Source of the DNA: Pseudomonadota bacterium
GTDB taxonomy: Bacteria; Pseudomonadota; Gammaproteobacteria; Steroidobacterales; Steroidobacteraceae
Assembly (NCBI GenBank): GCA_947454465.1
Contig: CANGJP010000011.1
Span: 1 to 49,329, forward strand
Reading direction: 5' to 3'
Length of the DNA: 49,329 bases
Shown: in pieces, positions 16,188 through 25,304 of the stretch
Position numbering within the stretch: position 1 is the stretch's first letter
How the letters are laid out: every line of letters begins with the position of its first letter
The notes under the pieces: model-generated
Database searches by the model: none
The model's input: the letters and a program-made list of their open reading frames with translations, nothing else
Told to the model about the DNA's origin: nothing
Made by a program: the position numbers and the translations under genes

Positions 16188-16442
16188 GGTGATCTCGCTC
16201 GCTTGCAGTACTTCCTGTTCGTGGTCAGGAATATCTTGTGAGGGATTGTAGGGGATTCCTTATGACGACGTGTCAACTCTGCGTTGTATATCGGTCGGCA
16301 CCCTGAATCAGGGCGTGCCTCTTGAAATGACGGGGCGAGTCACCAACTTGGGTAGCGTAATAGGTGTTGAGGATGCTCCGGTTGTAGATGTTTTGCGCTA
16401 GACTGACCACTATTCGAAGTAAGTCCCGCCCCAGAGGCTGTT

Positions 16443-16802
16443 ATGTCTGCTGAACTGACCGATATTGGCTTGCCCCCCTCTCTTTTGTTCACTGATGCGG
16501 CTGCTCAGAAAGTGGCTGAATTGATCAAGGAAGAGTCAAATCCCAACCTTAAGCTGCGTGTGTTTGTCAGTGGTGGGGGGTGTTCCGGTTTTCAATACGG
16601 ATTTACCTTTGATGAACAAATTGAGGACGGAGATACCCAAGTTCAAAACGCAGGGGTCACGTTGTTAATTGATCCGATGAGCATTCAATATCTGGCGGGT
16701 GCTGAGATTGACTATCGTGATGATCTAGAGGGTTCGCAATTTGTCATTCGCAATCCAAATGCGACCACGACCTGTGGTTGTGGATCTTCCTTTTCGACCT
16801 AA
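16443..16802 (+). CDS. erpA: Iron-sulfur cluster insertion protein ErpA
   Basis: A 119-residue A-type carrier that delivers Fe-S clusters to apo-proteins. All three conserved cysteines are present: one in [11 protein letters not shown], two in the C-terminal [10 protein letters not shown]. The N-terminal [20 protein letters not shown] and the length fit ErpA better than IscA or SufA. The 255-base upstream spacer shows no gene I can support and no clear IscR site. ppx follows on the same strand after 112 bases. Confidence 0.95.
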   Translation: MSAELTDIGLPPSLLFTDAAAQKVAELIKEESNPNLKLRVFVSGGGCSGFQYGFTFDEQIEDGDTQVQNAGVTLLIDPMSIQYLAGAEIDYRDDLEGSQFVIRNPNATTTCGCGSSFST

Positions 16803-16914
16803 CTCTCCACTGGCCTGTGGCGTCTGTAAATGCTGAATTTTTCGGGCTACTCTCTGTATCGGTCAGGGGTAGGCCGGCTCGTTTTAGCCCCGTTAGATGA
16901 AGTCGCTCTAGTTC

Positions 16915-18414
16915 ATGTCCCGCAGCAAAATCCCTGAAATTATCGCGGCCGTCGATCTCGGATCGAACAGTTTTCATATGGTGGTCGCGCGCCATTTGCA
17001 CGGTCAGCTCACCATTATGGATCGCCTTCGCGAGCCGGTTCGGTTGGCTTTCGGTCTCGATGAGCAGGGGCGCCTGTCCCGTGAAGTCATGGATAGAGCG
17101 CTGGCTTGTATGGAAAGGTTCGGTCAGCGTTTGCGTGATATGCATGCAGAAAGTGTTCGCGTCGTTGGAACCAATACATTTCGTCAGGCTCGGCGTAAGG
17201 GGGCGTTTCTAGATCGTGCGCACGTCGCATTGGGCCACCCTATCGAGATTATTTCCGGTATCGAAGAAGCGCGTCTTATTTACCTCGGTGTTGCCCATAG
17301 TTCACCGGGCGAGCCAGGTAAACGCTTGGTGGTGGACATTGGTGGTGGTAGCACTGAATTTATTATTGGCGAGGGTCAGCAGACCCATCAGTTAGAAAGT
17401 TTGCGCATGGGGTGTGTAACCATGAGTAAGCAGTTCTTCGATGATGGCGAGATCACCGAAAAAAGAATCAAGCGGGCTCGGATGGCGGCCCGCATCGAAT
17501 TGGAGCCAATTGTTGAGCGCTACAAGGCAACAGGCTGGGAGCAGGCGCTAGGCAGTTCAGGTTCGATTCGTGCCCTGTACGAAGTGGTGCGTGCTGCAGG
17601 AGGTCACGAGGGCGGTATTACACTTGAGTCGCTTGAGAATCTGATTGAGCACGCTTTGCGGGCTGGACATGTGTCGCGTTTACGGCTGCCCGGCTTGGAT
17701 GAAGACCGCACGCCCGTTTTTGCTGGTGGTTTGGTCATTCTCACTGAAGTTATGCAGTCCCTTGAAGTTCAAGGTATGCGCGCAGCCGATGGTGCTTTGC
17801 GTGAAGGGTTGTTGTATGACTTGCTCGGCCGTCATACCGACGAAGATGCTCGCGTACGTACCGTGCGATCCATGGCGGCGCGCTATCATGTTGACATGGC
17901 ACAAGCCGATCGGGTCGAGACCACCGCGCTGAAGCTGTTGCATGACTTGGAAGAGGTTTGGGCGGTCGGTGAGCCGTTGGCTGAATCCGTGCTGGGGTGG
18001 GCGTCACGCCTGCATGAAATTGGCTTGGATATTTCTCACGCGCATTACCATCGGCATGGCGCTTATTTGCTGCAGAACTCTGATATGCCGGGCTTTCCTC
18101 GTGAAGAACAGATGTTGCTGGCAGTGCTGGTCGGTTGTCACCGCCGCAAGCTCAGTCTCGATATCCTTGAAGAACTCATGCCGCCGTGGCACCTCAAGGC
18201 TGAATTGTTGATCGTGTTATTACGATTGGCTGTGTTGTTGAATCGTGGGCGAAGTAAGTCACCGCTTCCTGAGATTAAGTTAGCGGCGAAAGTGCGGATG
18301 TTGGAACTTAAGTTTCCGCAACGTTGGTTAGAGGAGCATCCGCTGACGCTGGCGGATTTGGAGCAGGAGTCAGAATTACTCAAGGCCGTGGGGTTTAGGC
18401 TTCGATTTGATTAG
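16915..18414 (+). CDS. ppx: Exopolyphosphatase / guanosine pentaphosphate phosphohydrolase (Ppx/GppA)
   Basis: A 499-residue ASKHA-fold phosphatase that trims inorganic polyphosphate or pppGpp. Residues 10 to about 300 form the two actin-like domains: phosphate-1 motif AAVDLGSNSFHM, the VVGTNTFRQARR block, IISGIEEARLIYLGVAHS, and phosphate-2 motif VVDIGGGSTEFIIGEG. The remainder is a helical HD-like domain (GWASRLHEIGLDISHAHYHR) as in long proteobacterial Ppx. ppk is not adjacent. A strong terminator follows the stop. Ppx and GppA cannot be firmly separated by eye; length favours Ppx. Confidence 0.93.
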   Translation: MSRSKIPEIIAAVDLGSNSFHMVVARHLHGQLTIMDRLREPVRLAFGLDEQGRLSREVMDRALACMERFGQRLRDMHAESVRVVGTNTFRQARRKGAFLDRAHVALGHPIEIISGIEEARLIYLGVAHSSPGEPGKRLVVDIGGGSTEFIIGEGQQTHQLESLRMGCVTMSKQFFDDGEITEKRIKRARMAARIELEPIVERYKATGWEQALGSSGSIRALYEVVRAAGGHEGGITLESLENLIEHALRAGHVSRLRLPGLDEDRTPVFAGGLVILTEVMQSLEVQGMRAADGALREGLLYDLLGRHTDEDARVRTVRSMAARYHVDMAQADRVETTALKLLHDLEEVWAVGEPLAESVLGWASRLHEIGLDISHAHYHRHGAYLLQNSDMPGFPREEQMLLAVLVGCHRRKLSLDILEELMPPWHLKAELLIVLLRLAVLLNRGRSKSPLPEIKLAAKVRMLELKFPQRWLEEHPLTLADLEQESELLKAVGFRLRFD

Positions 18415-18501
18415 CCGATGTTAAGCACCAACAGTGCGATAGATAAAAAGAAGTGTGGGTGGTGCTTCTCAGCTGTTTGATTAAATGGCTTAGATAAAAA
18501 G

Positions 18502-18528
18502 AAAACGGCTCTTTATCGGAGCCGTTTT
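18502..18528. terminator. Bidirectional intrinsic terminator between ppx and the VPLPA-CTERM gene
   Basis: A perfect 10-bp stem (AAAACGGCTC, 18502-18511, with GAGCCGTTTT, 18519-18528) and a 7-base loop. The A-run and T-run flanks give U-tracts on both strands, suiting the two convergent genes. Confidence 0.9.
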
Positions 18529-18554
18529 CAGTGCTTGCTAACAAAGACTGAAAT

Positions 18555-19229
18555 TTAAGCGGCAGTTTTCACTCGCTTGAAGCCCATTAAGCCGAGCAGT
18601 CCAGAACCCAGTAGCCAAAACCCGGCTGGAAGGGGCACGGGAGTAAATGCCAAGTTGGGTCCATAAAAACCGTTCGGATAAACCACGCTGAAGTCTGTAG
18701 TCGGTTTTTCCAAGCTTCCAGCAAAGCTTAAAAGTGATGGGGATACAATACTTAGGCCCGCCGTGGTGGTGGGGGTGACGCCATACGCGCCAAAATGATC
18801 CGTGCTAGAAAATGCACCAATGGTGTACTCACCGGCTGCTAAAGTCAGTGGGGTGACTGTCATCCAAAGAAAATTGGAAGTCCCTAGATCACTCATGTCA
18901 ACGCCTGTCAGAGCGGTCGTGAACGTTGATTGGGCAATGGGTGTGGATGAGCTGTTATTCCAAATGGCCACTGTGGTACTGGCGGAAAAATCGCTGTTAT
19001 AAAGACCCAGGCGAATGAGTTCTCTGCTCGTGCTTAAGCTAAAGCTCCAGCCCACTGTGCCTGCGTCCGTCAAGGACGCTGGATCTCCGGCTGGGGGGGC
19101 GAAGGTGACAGCTGGATCGAAAGCGGCGGTCAACGCATTTGCGCTGGTGGCCAACGAGAAGCTCAGTATGAGACCAGCTAGAGCGGCCTGCTTTGTTTTA
19201 GAGGCTGTGTTTATGAAATGTCGCAACAT
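18555..19229 (-). CDS. Exported protein with VPLPA-CTERM sorting signal
   Basis: A 224-residue secreted protein. The start at 19229 (MLRHFINTASKTKQAALAGL) gives a normal signal peptide cleaved near SANA; a start 13 codons earlier would spoil it. The body is a Ser/Thr-rich beta-sandwich-like region of unknown function. The C-terminus is a PEP-CTERM/VPLPA-type anchor: VPLPAGFWLLGSGLLGLMGF followed by basic KRVK. Such tails are recognised by exosortase (EpsH/XrtA family) in exopolysaccharide-producing bacteria. No exosortase or polysaccharide gene is visible here, so the processing enzyme must be elsewhere. It converges on ppx. Confidence 0.82.
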   Translation of the reverse strand: MLRHFINTASKTKQAALAGLILSFSLATSANALTAAFDPAVTFAPPAGDPASLTDAGTVGWSFSLSTSRELIRLGLYNSDFSASTTVAIWNNSSSTPIAQSTFTTALTGVDMSDLGTSNFLWMTVTPLTLAAGEYTIGAFSSTDHFGAYGVTPTTTAGLSIVSPSLLSFAGSLEKPTTDFSVVYPNGFYGPNLAFTPVPLPAGFWLLGSGLLGLMGFKRVKTAA

Positions 19230-19405
19230 CGCTACACCCTGATTGCTATTTGATTGACACGTATGCATCCCTGTCTCACAAAATATCCGTGCATTTAAAT
19301 TAGCACAGAGTTTTCATAGGGCGGAAACAATTTGAGACTTGGTGACGTTTAGATTTGTATATATGTTAAATAATATTTGTATTATGTATAAAAAGTGCTC
19401 TCTTG

Positions 19406-19422
19406 AGGGGCTTGATGCCCCT
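19406..19422. repeat. Short hairpin in the AT-rich spacer before the methyltransferase gene
   Basis: AGGGGC (19406-19411) and GCCCCT (19417-19422) form a 6-bp stem around a 5-base loop. There is no adjacent T-run on either strand, so it is not a standard terminator. It could be a leader structure for the gene at 19496; function is unknown. Confidence 0.4.
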
Positions 19423-19495
19423 AGATTAAGTTGGTTTGAAAGGGTGCATTTGCTATTTTCAATCCGGTGGCGAGATTTAATTTTGGTAAAACGTG

Positions 19496-20005
19496 ATGAA
19501 AATTAATATTGGATGTGGTGACAACAAGCGCAATGGTTTTGTCGGGCTTGATCTGTATAAGACTTCCGCGACTGATATGGTTGTTGATCTTTTTCGTTTT
19601 CCTTGGCCGTTAGAAAGCGATTCGATTGAAGAGGTGTATTGCGCGCATTTTTTTGAGCGTGTCCCGAAAGGACTACGCGCAAAATTCATGGAGGAATTAC
19701 ATCGTGTAATGAAGTTTGGTGCGAAGGCCACGTTTATCACCGCTTGTGGTGACCGTGCTTTTCAGGATGCAACTTTCGAATGGCCGCCGATCGTGGCCGG
19801 TTCATATCTTTACTACAACAGAAAGTGGCGCGAGGACAATCATTTGCAGCACGGTTATTATGATATTAGCGCTGATTTTGATTTCAGCTATGCCCATGCG
19901 TTGGTGCCGAGTATTGCAAGTAAGGACGACGAATTTAAAGAATTTGCAGTACACCATTACAACAACGCAGTAGCCGACCTGCATGCAGTGCTCACAAAAC
20001 TATAA
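19496..20005 (+). CDS. Small SAM-dependent methyltransferase-like protein
   Basis: A 169-residue Rossmann-fold class-I methyltransferase of the kind found in phage and sugar-modification clusters. Motif I is KINIGCGDNKRNGFVGLDLY, followed by an acidic residue ending the second strand and the later EEVYCAHFFERVPKGLRAKF / ELHRVMKFGAKATFITAC pattern typical of methyltransferase_11-like folds. I chose the ATG at 19496; the GTG directly before it is equally in frame. Substrate is unknown. It is flanked by an AT-rich spacer (19230-19495) and followed by an intrinsic terminator, so it is probably monocistronic. Confidence 0.72.
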   Translation: MKINIGCGDNKRNGFVGLDLYKTSATDMVVDLFRFPWPLESDSIEEVYCAHFFERVPKGLRAKFMEELHRVMKFGAKATFITACGDRAFQDATFEWPPIVAGSYLYYNRKWREDNHLQHGYYDISADFDFSYAHALVPSIASKDDEFKEFAVHHYNNAVADLHAVLTKL

Positions 20006-20083
20006 GTTAATTCAGCTGATCATAACTGAGTAATTTGATCACATCAGTTGTTGGTGTGATGTGAGTTTGCATCAACCGATGAT

Positions 20084-20111
20084 AGGCAGACCTTAAATTG
20101 GCCTGCCTTTT
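20084..20111 (+). terminator. Intrinsic terminator after the methyltransferase gene
   Basis: AGGCAGACC (20084-20092) pairs with GGCCTGCCT (20100-20108) with one internal mismatch and a 7-base loop, followed by TTTT. It lies between convergent genes and serves the plus-strand transcript best. Confidence 0.75.
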
Positions 20112-20130
20112 ATGAGTTGAATTAAGTGAA

Positions 20131-22788
20131 TTACTTAAAGCTATCTCGATCACGGGTACTCAGAGCATGGAGAATTTTCTCCAAGCGCGCCCATGATTGC
20201 TGATCAAGTCGTGGATATGCTGCTACCGTGAGTAGTAATTGCTCAGTATCAGCGGCTGATCTTGTGGTGGATTGACCGCGTTCCAGAGCCTGTTTGAGTT
20301 CAAGCATTTTCATTTGTTGGCGCGCAGCTATAAATTCACTCGGACTTTCTATGTCACACGCTGCTTCAAGCTTTAGCAGCGTCGTGAGTATGGGTTCTTC
20401 TAGGTTAGTTGTAGATATCGCTGTGGCCTTGAAGCGTGGGGTCAGTGCTGACTTCCATGTTTCAGGAAGTTGTGTAAGGGCGTTCCATTGGTCAGTGAGT
20501 TCTTTTAGATGTGCAGTGTGATTTTCTTCGGTAGCATCGAGTAATGCTTCCCGCTTGATGCACAGGGTTAGTGCATGATGCAGCGCATTTAAGCGGGCTT
20601 GATAGGCGGATTTATTAAGGTGCTCAATATGGCGCTGAGCTTGGCGCTGTGAATCACGTAAGCGCGTATTGAGTTTGTTTTCTAGCGGTTTGGGAATGGG
20701 TTGACATGCCTGCCAGGCTTTTTCGGTTTCATTAAGCAGTTTTTTAATGTCCGTGACTGACGTGCTGGATTCGATGTTCACGAAACGATCCAGGAGTGCT
20801 TGACGGTGTGAAAGCTGTTCTTGGAGGGCGGATTCACTTTGGGTGCGAGCTTCGTCTCGAGACTTGAAAATACTATCGGTTGCTGATTTAAAAATGGTCC
20901 ACAGTTTGTTTTCGTCGTGGCGATACAGTGGGTAGGTTTTTGCTGTCGCTTGCCACTGAGATTGTAAGTGCCGAATTTGATCAATGAGGTCACGTGCCAG
21001 TAAATCAGTTTGACCGAGTTTATTGACGGCAGTGATGATTCTTTCGCGATGTTTTATCCCTATCTCATGCATGTCTTTAAGTGGATGTTCCAATGATGAG
21101 AAGGCTAGGGTGTAACGAGTGGTGATCGCGTCATCGCCATTTAGTGCGTGTTTGGGCAGCGTATGGTCAGTCGGCCCCAGTTTTCGCCAGCTTATACGAG
21201 CTTGTTCCAGTACCTGCATTACGGCGCGCCAATTGGGGTCTATGGAGCTGCCCGTCTCTTCTGTTTGCTTAGCAGGCAGTAGACTCTTTGCTTTAATCAA
21301 ATCATTCACAATCTGTTCGCGCGCGGCCAGGTTTTCCTCTCTGGCGAGGTTTCTTTTTTCTATGTTTGCAGCTATTGGGGCATATGCCTGTTTCAAAGCA
21401 GTATCAAATTTGAGCCAGGTTGCTTGGTTGGATGCGCCGCCTAATTTGTCGAGTTCTTTCCAGTGTGAGCGTAAGTTGCTGATGGCCTCTGCATGTAATT
21501 TGATGTCAATTTTACCGCTCGTAAGTTGAGCCAGTCTAATGGCTTCTTCTGCAAGTTGTTCGCGACTCTGTCCACCTCCCCAGTGTTGCCAACCTTTCAG
21601 TCGTGTAAGTTCCCGCCGCAAAAAATCTATGCGTTGCATTAATGCTGTATGGATCGATCCCCCTTGAAGGCTCTGGTCAATGTGAGTGAGAAGTTGGGTC
21701 AGGTCTTTTACATGACCTTCGGCAAGTGCTTTTTCTGCAGATTCAATAGTCTCTTGAAGGACTTGTTTTCGCTTTGCATTTAACTCGATGCGCTGAGTAC
21801 GTGCTTGTTTTTCAAGTGATTCAGCTTGGTCTTGGCGTGTGCGGCTATTTTTTTCAAGCCATTGCTGGAAGCGTGCTTGGTGTGACTGATATACGTGTTG
21901 ATAGCGAGAAGGTGCTGTTTTATCAAAACTGTTCCATGTGTTAATCAGTTGTTTTTCTTGATCTTCACTTGCCGTTCCCATTTCTGGTAAGGCCTCTAAA
22001 AAGTTAACTCGTGTATTTATACGTTCGCCTAGCGAGATGTGTTGCTGTGCCAGTTGAATCGATTTTAAACAGCGGTCGTCTGTTGTTGACGGTGTCTGTT
22101 CAATGAGGGTGTGCAGTAGTGTTAAAGCGGGTTCAGCACTCAATGAATGGCTGGTTATAGCAGCTTGTTCATTGATTATTTTTGAGCAGTCTTCAATAGC
22201 GGCGTTTAGTTTAGACAACCAAATGTTAATTGACTGCAATTCTTCCGCTTGGTCTCTGACCTTTTTGGCCAGTAGTTCGCTGAGTGAGCCAAATTCGTTC
22301 AGTAAATCTTTATCAATAAGGTCATGTTGCGTAGAGGCCCAATCATGATCAAGTTGAACAACATGGTTGACCGCTACGGTGTGTTGGTCGAGGAGTATAC
22401 GAGCACTGTCGATGAGTGTTTTGGCTTGTACAGTGGCCATTCGTTTAGCTTGAGCCGTTTCCCATCCCGCCTTGGCGGCTTTGTATAAGCGTTTATCGTG
22501 CTCGCGAAAATCATGCATCGCCTTTTTTAAGGTTTCTTCATGCGTTAGAGATTGCAGCGCAGCCAGTTTAAGTTCGATGCTTGGGGCTTCATGCGCGAAG
22601 TTCAGTATTGCGGCGTGATCCTCTTTGAGGCTAACGATTCGCTCTTTCCATTGAGCTATTTCTTCTGCCGTGATGCTAGGCTCTTTTATCTTTTGTTGCG
22701 CAACTGTCGCTTCAGTGGGTGTGGCAGGGTGAGGCGTTGCTGTCGCACTGCCCTTGTCGGTTTGTTTATTGAAAATAGATTTGAACAT
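20131..22788 (-). CDS. Long DUF349-repeat coiled-coil protein
   Basis: An 885-residue, charged, almost entirely helical cytoplasmic protein. DUF349-type repeats are recognisable by the recurrent Trp-containing pattern: LRSHWKELDKLGGASNQATW with LKFDTALK, LQSQWQATAKTYPLYRHDEN with LWTIFKSA, and a weaker one near ALHHALTL. There are long heptad-like stretches, no signal peptide and no membrane segment. DUF349 proteins are widespread in proteobacteria and their role is poorly defined. Here the gene lies 126 bases after mog on the same strand and could share its transcript. I give no function. Confidence 0.8.
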   Translation of the reverse strand: MFKSIFNKQTDKGSATATPHPATPTEATVAQQKIKEPSITAEEIAQWKERIVSLKEDHAAILNFAHEAPSIELKLAALQSLTHEETLKKAMHDFREHDKRLYKAAKAGWETAQAKRMATVQAKTLIDSARILLDQHTVAVNHVVQLDHDWASTQHDLIDKDLLNEFGSLSELLAKKVRDQAEELQSINIWLSKLNAAIEDCSKIINEQAAITSHSLSAEPALTLLHTLIEQTPSTTDDRCLKSIQLAQQHISLGERINTRVNFLEALPEMGTASEDQEKQLINTWNSFDKTAPSRYQHVYQSHQARFQQWLEKNSRTRQDQAESLEKQARTQRIELNAKRKQVLQETIESAEKALAEGHVKDLTQLLTHIDQSLQGGSIHTALMQRIDFLRRELTRLKGWQHWGGGQSREQLAEEAIRLAQLTSGKIDIKLHAEAISNLRSHWKELDKLGGASNQATWLKFDTALKQAYAPIAANIEKRNLAREENLAAREQIVNDLIKAKSLLPAKQTEETGSSIDPNWRAVMQVLEQARISWRKLGPTDHTLPKHALNGDDAITTRYTLAFSSLEHPLKDMHEIGIKHRERIITAVNKLGQTDLLARDLIDQIRHLQSQWQATAKTYPLYRHDENKLWTIFKSATDSIFKSRDEARTQSESALQEQLSHRQALLDRFVNIESSTSVTDIKKLLNETEKAWQACQPIPKPLENKLNTRLRDSQRQAQRHIEHLNKSAYQARLNALHHALTLCIKREALLDATEENHTAHLKELTDQWNALTQLPETWKSALTPRFKATAISTTNLEEPILTTLLKLEAACDIESPSEFIAARQQMKMLELKQALERGQSTTRSAADTEQLLLTVAAYPRLDQQSWARLEKILHALSTRDRDSFK

Positions 22789-22914
22789 AAAGCGATGGTG
22801 GTGTTGGTGTCTAGAACTGGATTACCGCTGTGATGGACAGTATGTGCATAGGCCCATTTTTGTGCATCTTCATTTTTAGAATGATCGCGAATCCATGGCG
22901 GTGGGGGTGTACGT

Positions 22915-23460
22915 TTAATTGTTTGGGGGGCGAAAGGCTTTCATGGCGGATTCGTTGGTTTCTAGGTAGGGCCCACCAATTAAATCGATGCAGTAAGGTA
23001 CGGCTGGGAAGACCGCTTCTAGATTTTCCTTGATGGCCTTGGGTTTGCCGGGAAGGTTAATGATGAGCGTGCTGCCGCGCGTGCCAGCGGTTTGGCGCGA
23101 GAGAATGGCAGTGGCGACATACCTCAGTGAGGTGTTGCGCATGAGTTCACCAAATCCAGGTAAGAGTTTGTCACAGACCGCGATTGTGGCTTCTGGAGTC
23201 ACGTCACGTGCAGCGGGTCCTGTTCCTCCGGTGGTGACAATCAGCGCACAATGAATTTGATCGGCCATGCGTTTCAATTCGGCTTCAATGACGGGTTGCT
23301 CGTCGGGGATCACTTTGTAATCGAGTTCAAAGGGGGTTTTGAGCCATTCGCGTAAGAGGTCGGCACAGGCTTTACCGGGAATATCTTCATAGATGCCGGC
23401 ACTGGCTCGATCTGAGATGTTCAAAATACCGATTACAGGTTGGGATTGAGTGGTGTTCAT
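22915..23460 (-). CDS. mog: Molybdopterin adenylyltransferase Mog
   Basis: A 181-residue MogA-type enzyme that adenylylates molybdopterin before molybdenum insertion. The ATG at 23460 gives the family N-terminus (VIGILNISDRASAGIYEDIP); an in-frame extension of 74 codons overlaps the divergent GTPase gene and is rejected. The active-site motif TTGGTGPAARDVTPEAT is intact, as are the STLIINLPGKPKAIKENLEA segment and the C-terminal PYCIDLIGGPYLET. It is divergent from a COG0523 metal-GTPase with a 58-base spacer. Confidence 0.95.
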   Translation of the reverse strand: MNTTQSQPVIGILNISDRASAGIYEDIPGKACADLLREWLKTPFELDYKVIPDEQPVIEAELKRMADQIHCALIVTTGGTGPAARDVTPEATIAVCDKLLPGFGELMRNTSLRYVATAILSRQTAGTRGSTLIINLPGKPKAIKENLEAVFPAVPYCIDLIGGPYLETNESAMKAFRPPNN

Positions 23461-23518
23461 GGGGACAGTGTTGCAGGTCAGCGTTGCACAATAAAACGGA
23501 TTTGCCCAGCATAGCGGC

Positions 23519-24586
23519 ATGCGTGCATTCGTCAAACAGCCGGGAGGCATTCCCGTCAATATCATTACCGGCAGTCTCGGTGCCGGTAAGACCACGGCCA
23601 TTGCTCGGCTATTGGCGACTAAGCCTGTGGATGCCCCGTGGGTCATCATCCTTAATGAATTCACGGACTCTGGCATTGACACCCTGACGTTGGCCAGCGC
23701 TGCGCAAGGAGCGTATGACTTACGTATGATTCCGGGAGGCTGTTTGTGTTGTACCGGAGAAGAGGATTTTCGGCAGCAGTTATCGGCATTGTTGGCTAGG
23801 CCTGCAGAACAGTGGCCGGCCCGTATTTTGATTGAGCCCTCCGGTATTGCTCATCCTGGCGTTATTGTGGACGAGTTGCGCGGCTTTGAGCGGACGGGTG
23901 CCTTACACCTATTAAGCACTATTGCGTTGATCGATGCGCAGTCATGGTCAGGCGCGCGTGGCATTAGTCCGGTCATGTCTGAACAGGTTGATGCTGCAGA
24001 CGTGGTGCTGTTATCCAAGGCGGAACTTGTTGATAAGTCAGTACATCTCAATTTCATGGAATGGGCGGAGTCGTTGTTTCCGGTGAAGCGTTATCTGGGG
24101 TTGAGTACCGCTGGCGCTTTGCCAGAAGCGGCATTGTCACCGCCTGAAGCGGTGTTCGATTTTGAGACGAGGTTTCGACCGATTGTGCGCCATGAGCTGC
24201 ATCAGCACGACCATGCCCCAATAACGACTGCGTATGCTTTATATTGGTTAAATCAGCTTGTGCAGGCTCGGGCACAGCGTCTTTTGGGGCGTGAAGCGTG
24301 CGGTTGGATGATTCCAGCTTCACTCTTGTTTGATATTGAGAGCCTACAGGTAATATTGGCAGAGCAGAGTATTTGGTCCGGTGTGGAACGTTTCAAAGCG
24401 GTATTGCGCACAGGGGTTGAGCGATGGCATTTGTTGCAGCGCTGGGGACAACATAGTTCGATTGAGATCTCTGCTTGGCATCAGGACAGCCGTATTGAAG
24501 TTCAGTTAGCTGAAGGGGTCGGTGCTGATTGGAAAAGTTGGCACGATCGCTGGCAAGACTTGTGCGAACTTTGTCCAATGTCGTGA
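23519..24586 (+). CDS. COG0523 / CobW-like G3E GTPase
   Basis: A 355-residue P-loop GTPase of the G3E family (metal chaperones and insertases such as CobW, YjiA and ZagA). Walker A is GSLGAGKTT near residue 18, the metal-binding CxCC motif is present in GGCLCCTGEEDF, and the Walker B-like segment LIEPSGIAHPG and the guanine-specificity-like SKAEL follow. A His-rich linker (RHELHQHDHAP) could bind metal. The C-terminal CobW domain is recognisable but atypical. Metal and target are unknown; zinc, cobalt and iron are all possible. It is divergent from mog and precedes the response regulator by 32 bases. Confidence 0.85.
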   Translation: MRAFVKQPGGIPVNIITGSLGAGKTTAIARLLATKPVDAPWVIILNEFTDSGIDTLTLASAAQGAYDLRMIPGGCLCCTGEEDFRQQLSALLARPAEQWPARILIEPSGIAHPGVIVDELRGFERTGALHLLSTIALIDAQSWSGARGISPVMSEQVDAADVVLLSKAELVDKSVHLNFMEWAESLFPVKRYLGLSTAGALPEAALSPPEAVFDFETRFRPIVRHELHQHDHAPITTAYALYWLNQLVQARAQRLLGREACGWMIPASLLFDIESLQVILAEQSIWSGVERFKAVLRTGVERWHLLQRWGQHSSIEISAWHQDSRIEVQLAEGVGADWKSWHDRWQDLCELCPMS

Positions 24587-24618
24587 TTTTTATATGAGTG
24601 CAGCAGGCGTTTATTAGC

Positions 24619-25302
24619 ATGGCGATTTTACTCATTGAAGATGATTTGCAGGCCGCTCAACTGATGCGGCAGTCATTGGGTCAGCATGGTTACGTGATTG
24701 AGCACGTAGCAGATGGTGAGAGCGGATTGAAGCGCGCGTTGGAGCAGCAATGGGACCTGGTAATTGCTGACCGTATGTTGCCCAAGCTTGAGGGGTTGAG
24801 CATTGTTAAAGAAGTCCGTGCGCGGGGCAGTCAGGTGCCTATTTTGATTCTTAGTGCGTTGGCGGAAGTAGATGATCGCGTGCGCGGTTTGCGTGCAGGC
24901 GGCGATGACTATCTGACTAAGCCTTATGCATTTGCTGAACTGTTAGCGCGTGTTGAGGGTTTGCTGCGACGGGGTAAGCAGGTGGATGCTCAGACCCATT
25001 TAGCCTATGGTGATGTGACTGTCGATTTGCTGGCACGCACTGCGCATCGTGCGGGAAAGTTGTTGCAGTTGACCATGCGCGAATTCGATTTATTGGTTTT
25101 TCTTTTGCAGCACGCCAATCAGGTAGTGACCCGTAAGATGCTACTAGAGCAGGTCTGGGATCTGCATTTTGATCCTCAGACCAATGTCATTGACGTTCAT
25201 ATGAGTCGCTTGCGTCAGATCGTGGACAAAGGTTTTGATCGCCCACTGATCCATACGGTACGAGGTGCGGGGTACATTTTGGGTGAGTCACTCGAAGATT
25301 AG
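24619..25302 (+). CDS. OmpR-family response regulator
   Basis: A 227-residue two-component regulator. From the ATG at 24619, the receiver has acidic Asp8-Asp9 (LIEDD), phospho-acceptor Asp51 (VIADRMLP) and the late Lys in DDYLTKPYAF. The C-terminal winged helix-turn-helix (about 130-225) shows LTMREFDLLVFLL and the IDVHMSRLRQIVD / TVRGAGYIL blocks of OmpR/PhoB DNA-binding domains. The first in-frame alternative is a GTG 21 bases earlier. It sits 2 bases before the sensor kinase, its evident partner. The regulon is unknown. Confidence 0.93.
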   Translation: MAILLIEDDLQAAQLMRQSLGQHGYVIEHVADGESGLKRALEQQWDLVIADRMLPKLEGLSIVKEVRARGSQVPILILSALAEVDDRVRGLRAGGDDYLTKPYAFAELLARVEGLLRRGKQVDAQTHLAYGDVTVDLLARTAHRAGKLLQLTMREFDLLVFLLQHANQVVTRKMLLEQVWDLHFDPQTNVIDVHMSRLRQIVDKGFDRPLIHTVRGAGYILGESLED

Positions 25303-25304
25303 CC

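Noticed and set aside
16270-16401. A 43-codon GTG-started ORF before erpA
   Set aside because: No Shine-Dalgarno, no motif, and too short to separate from chance.
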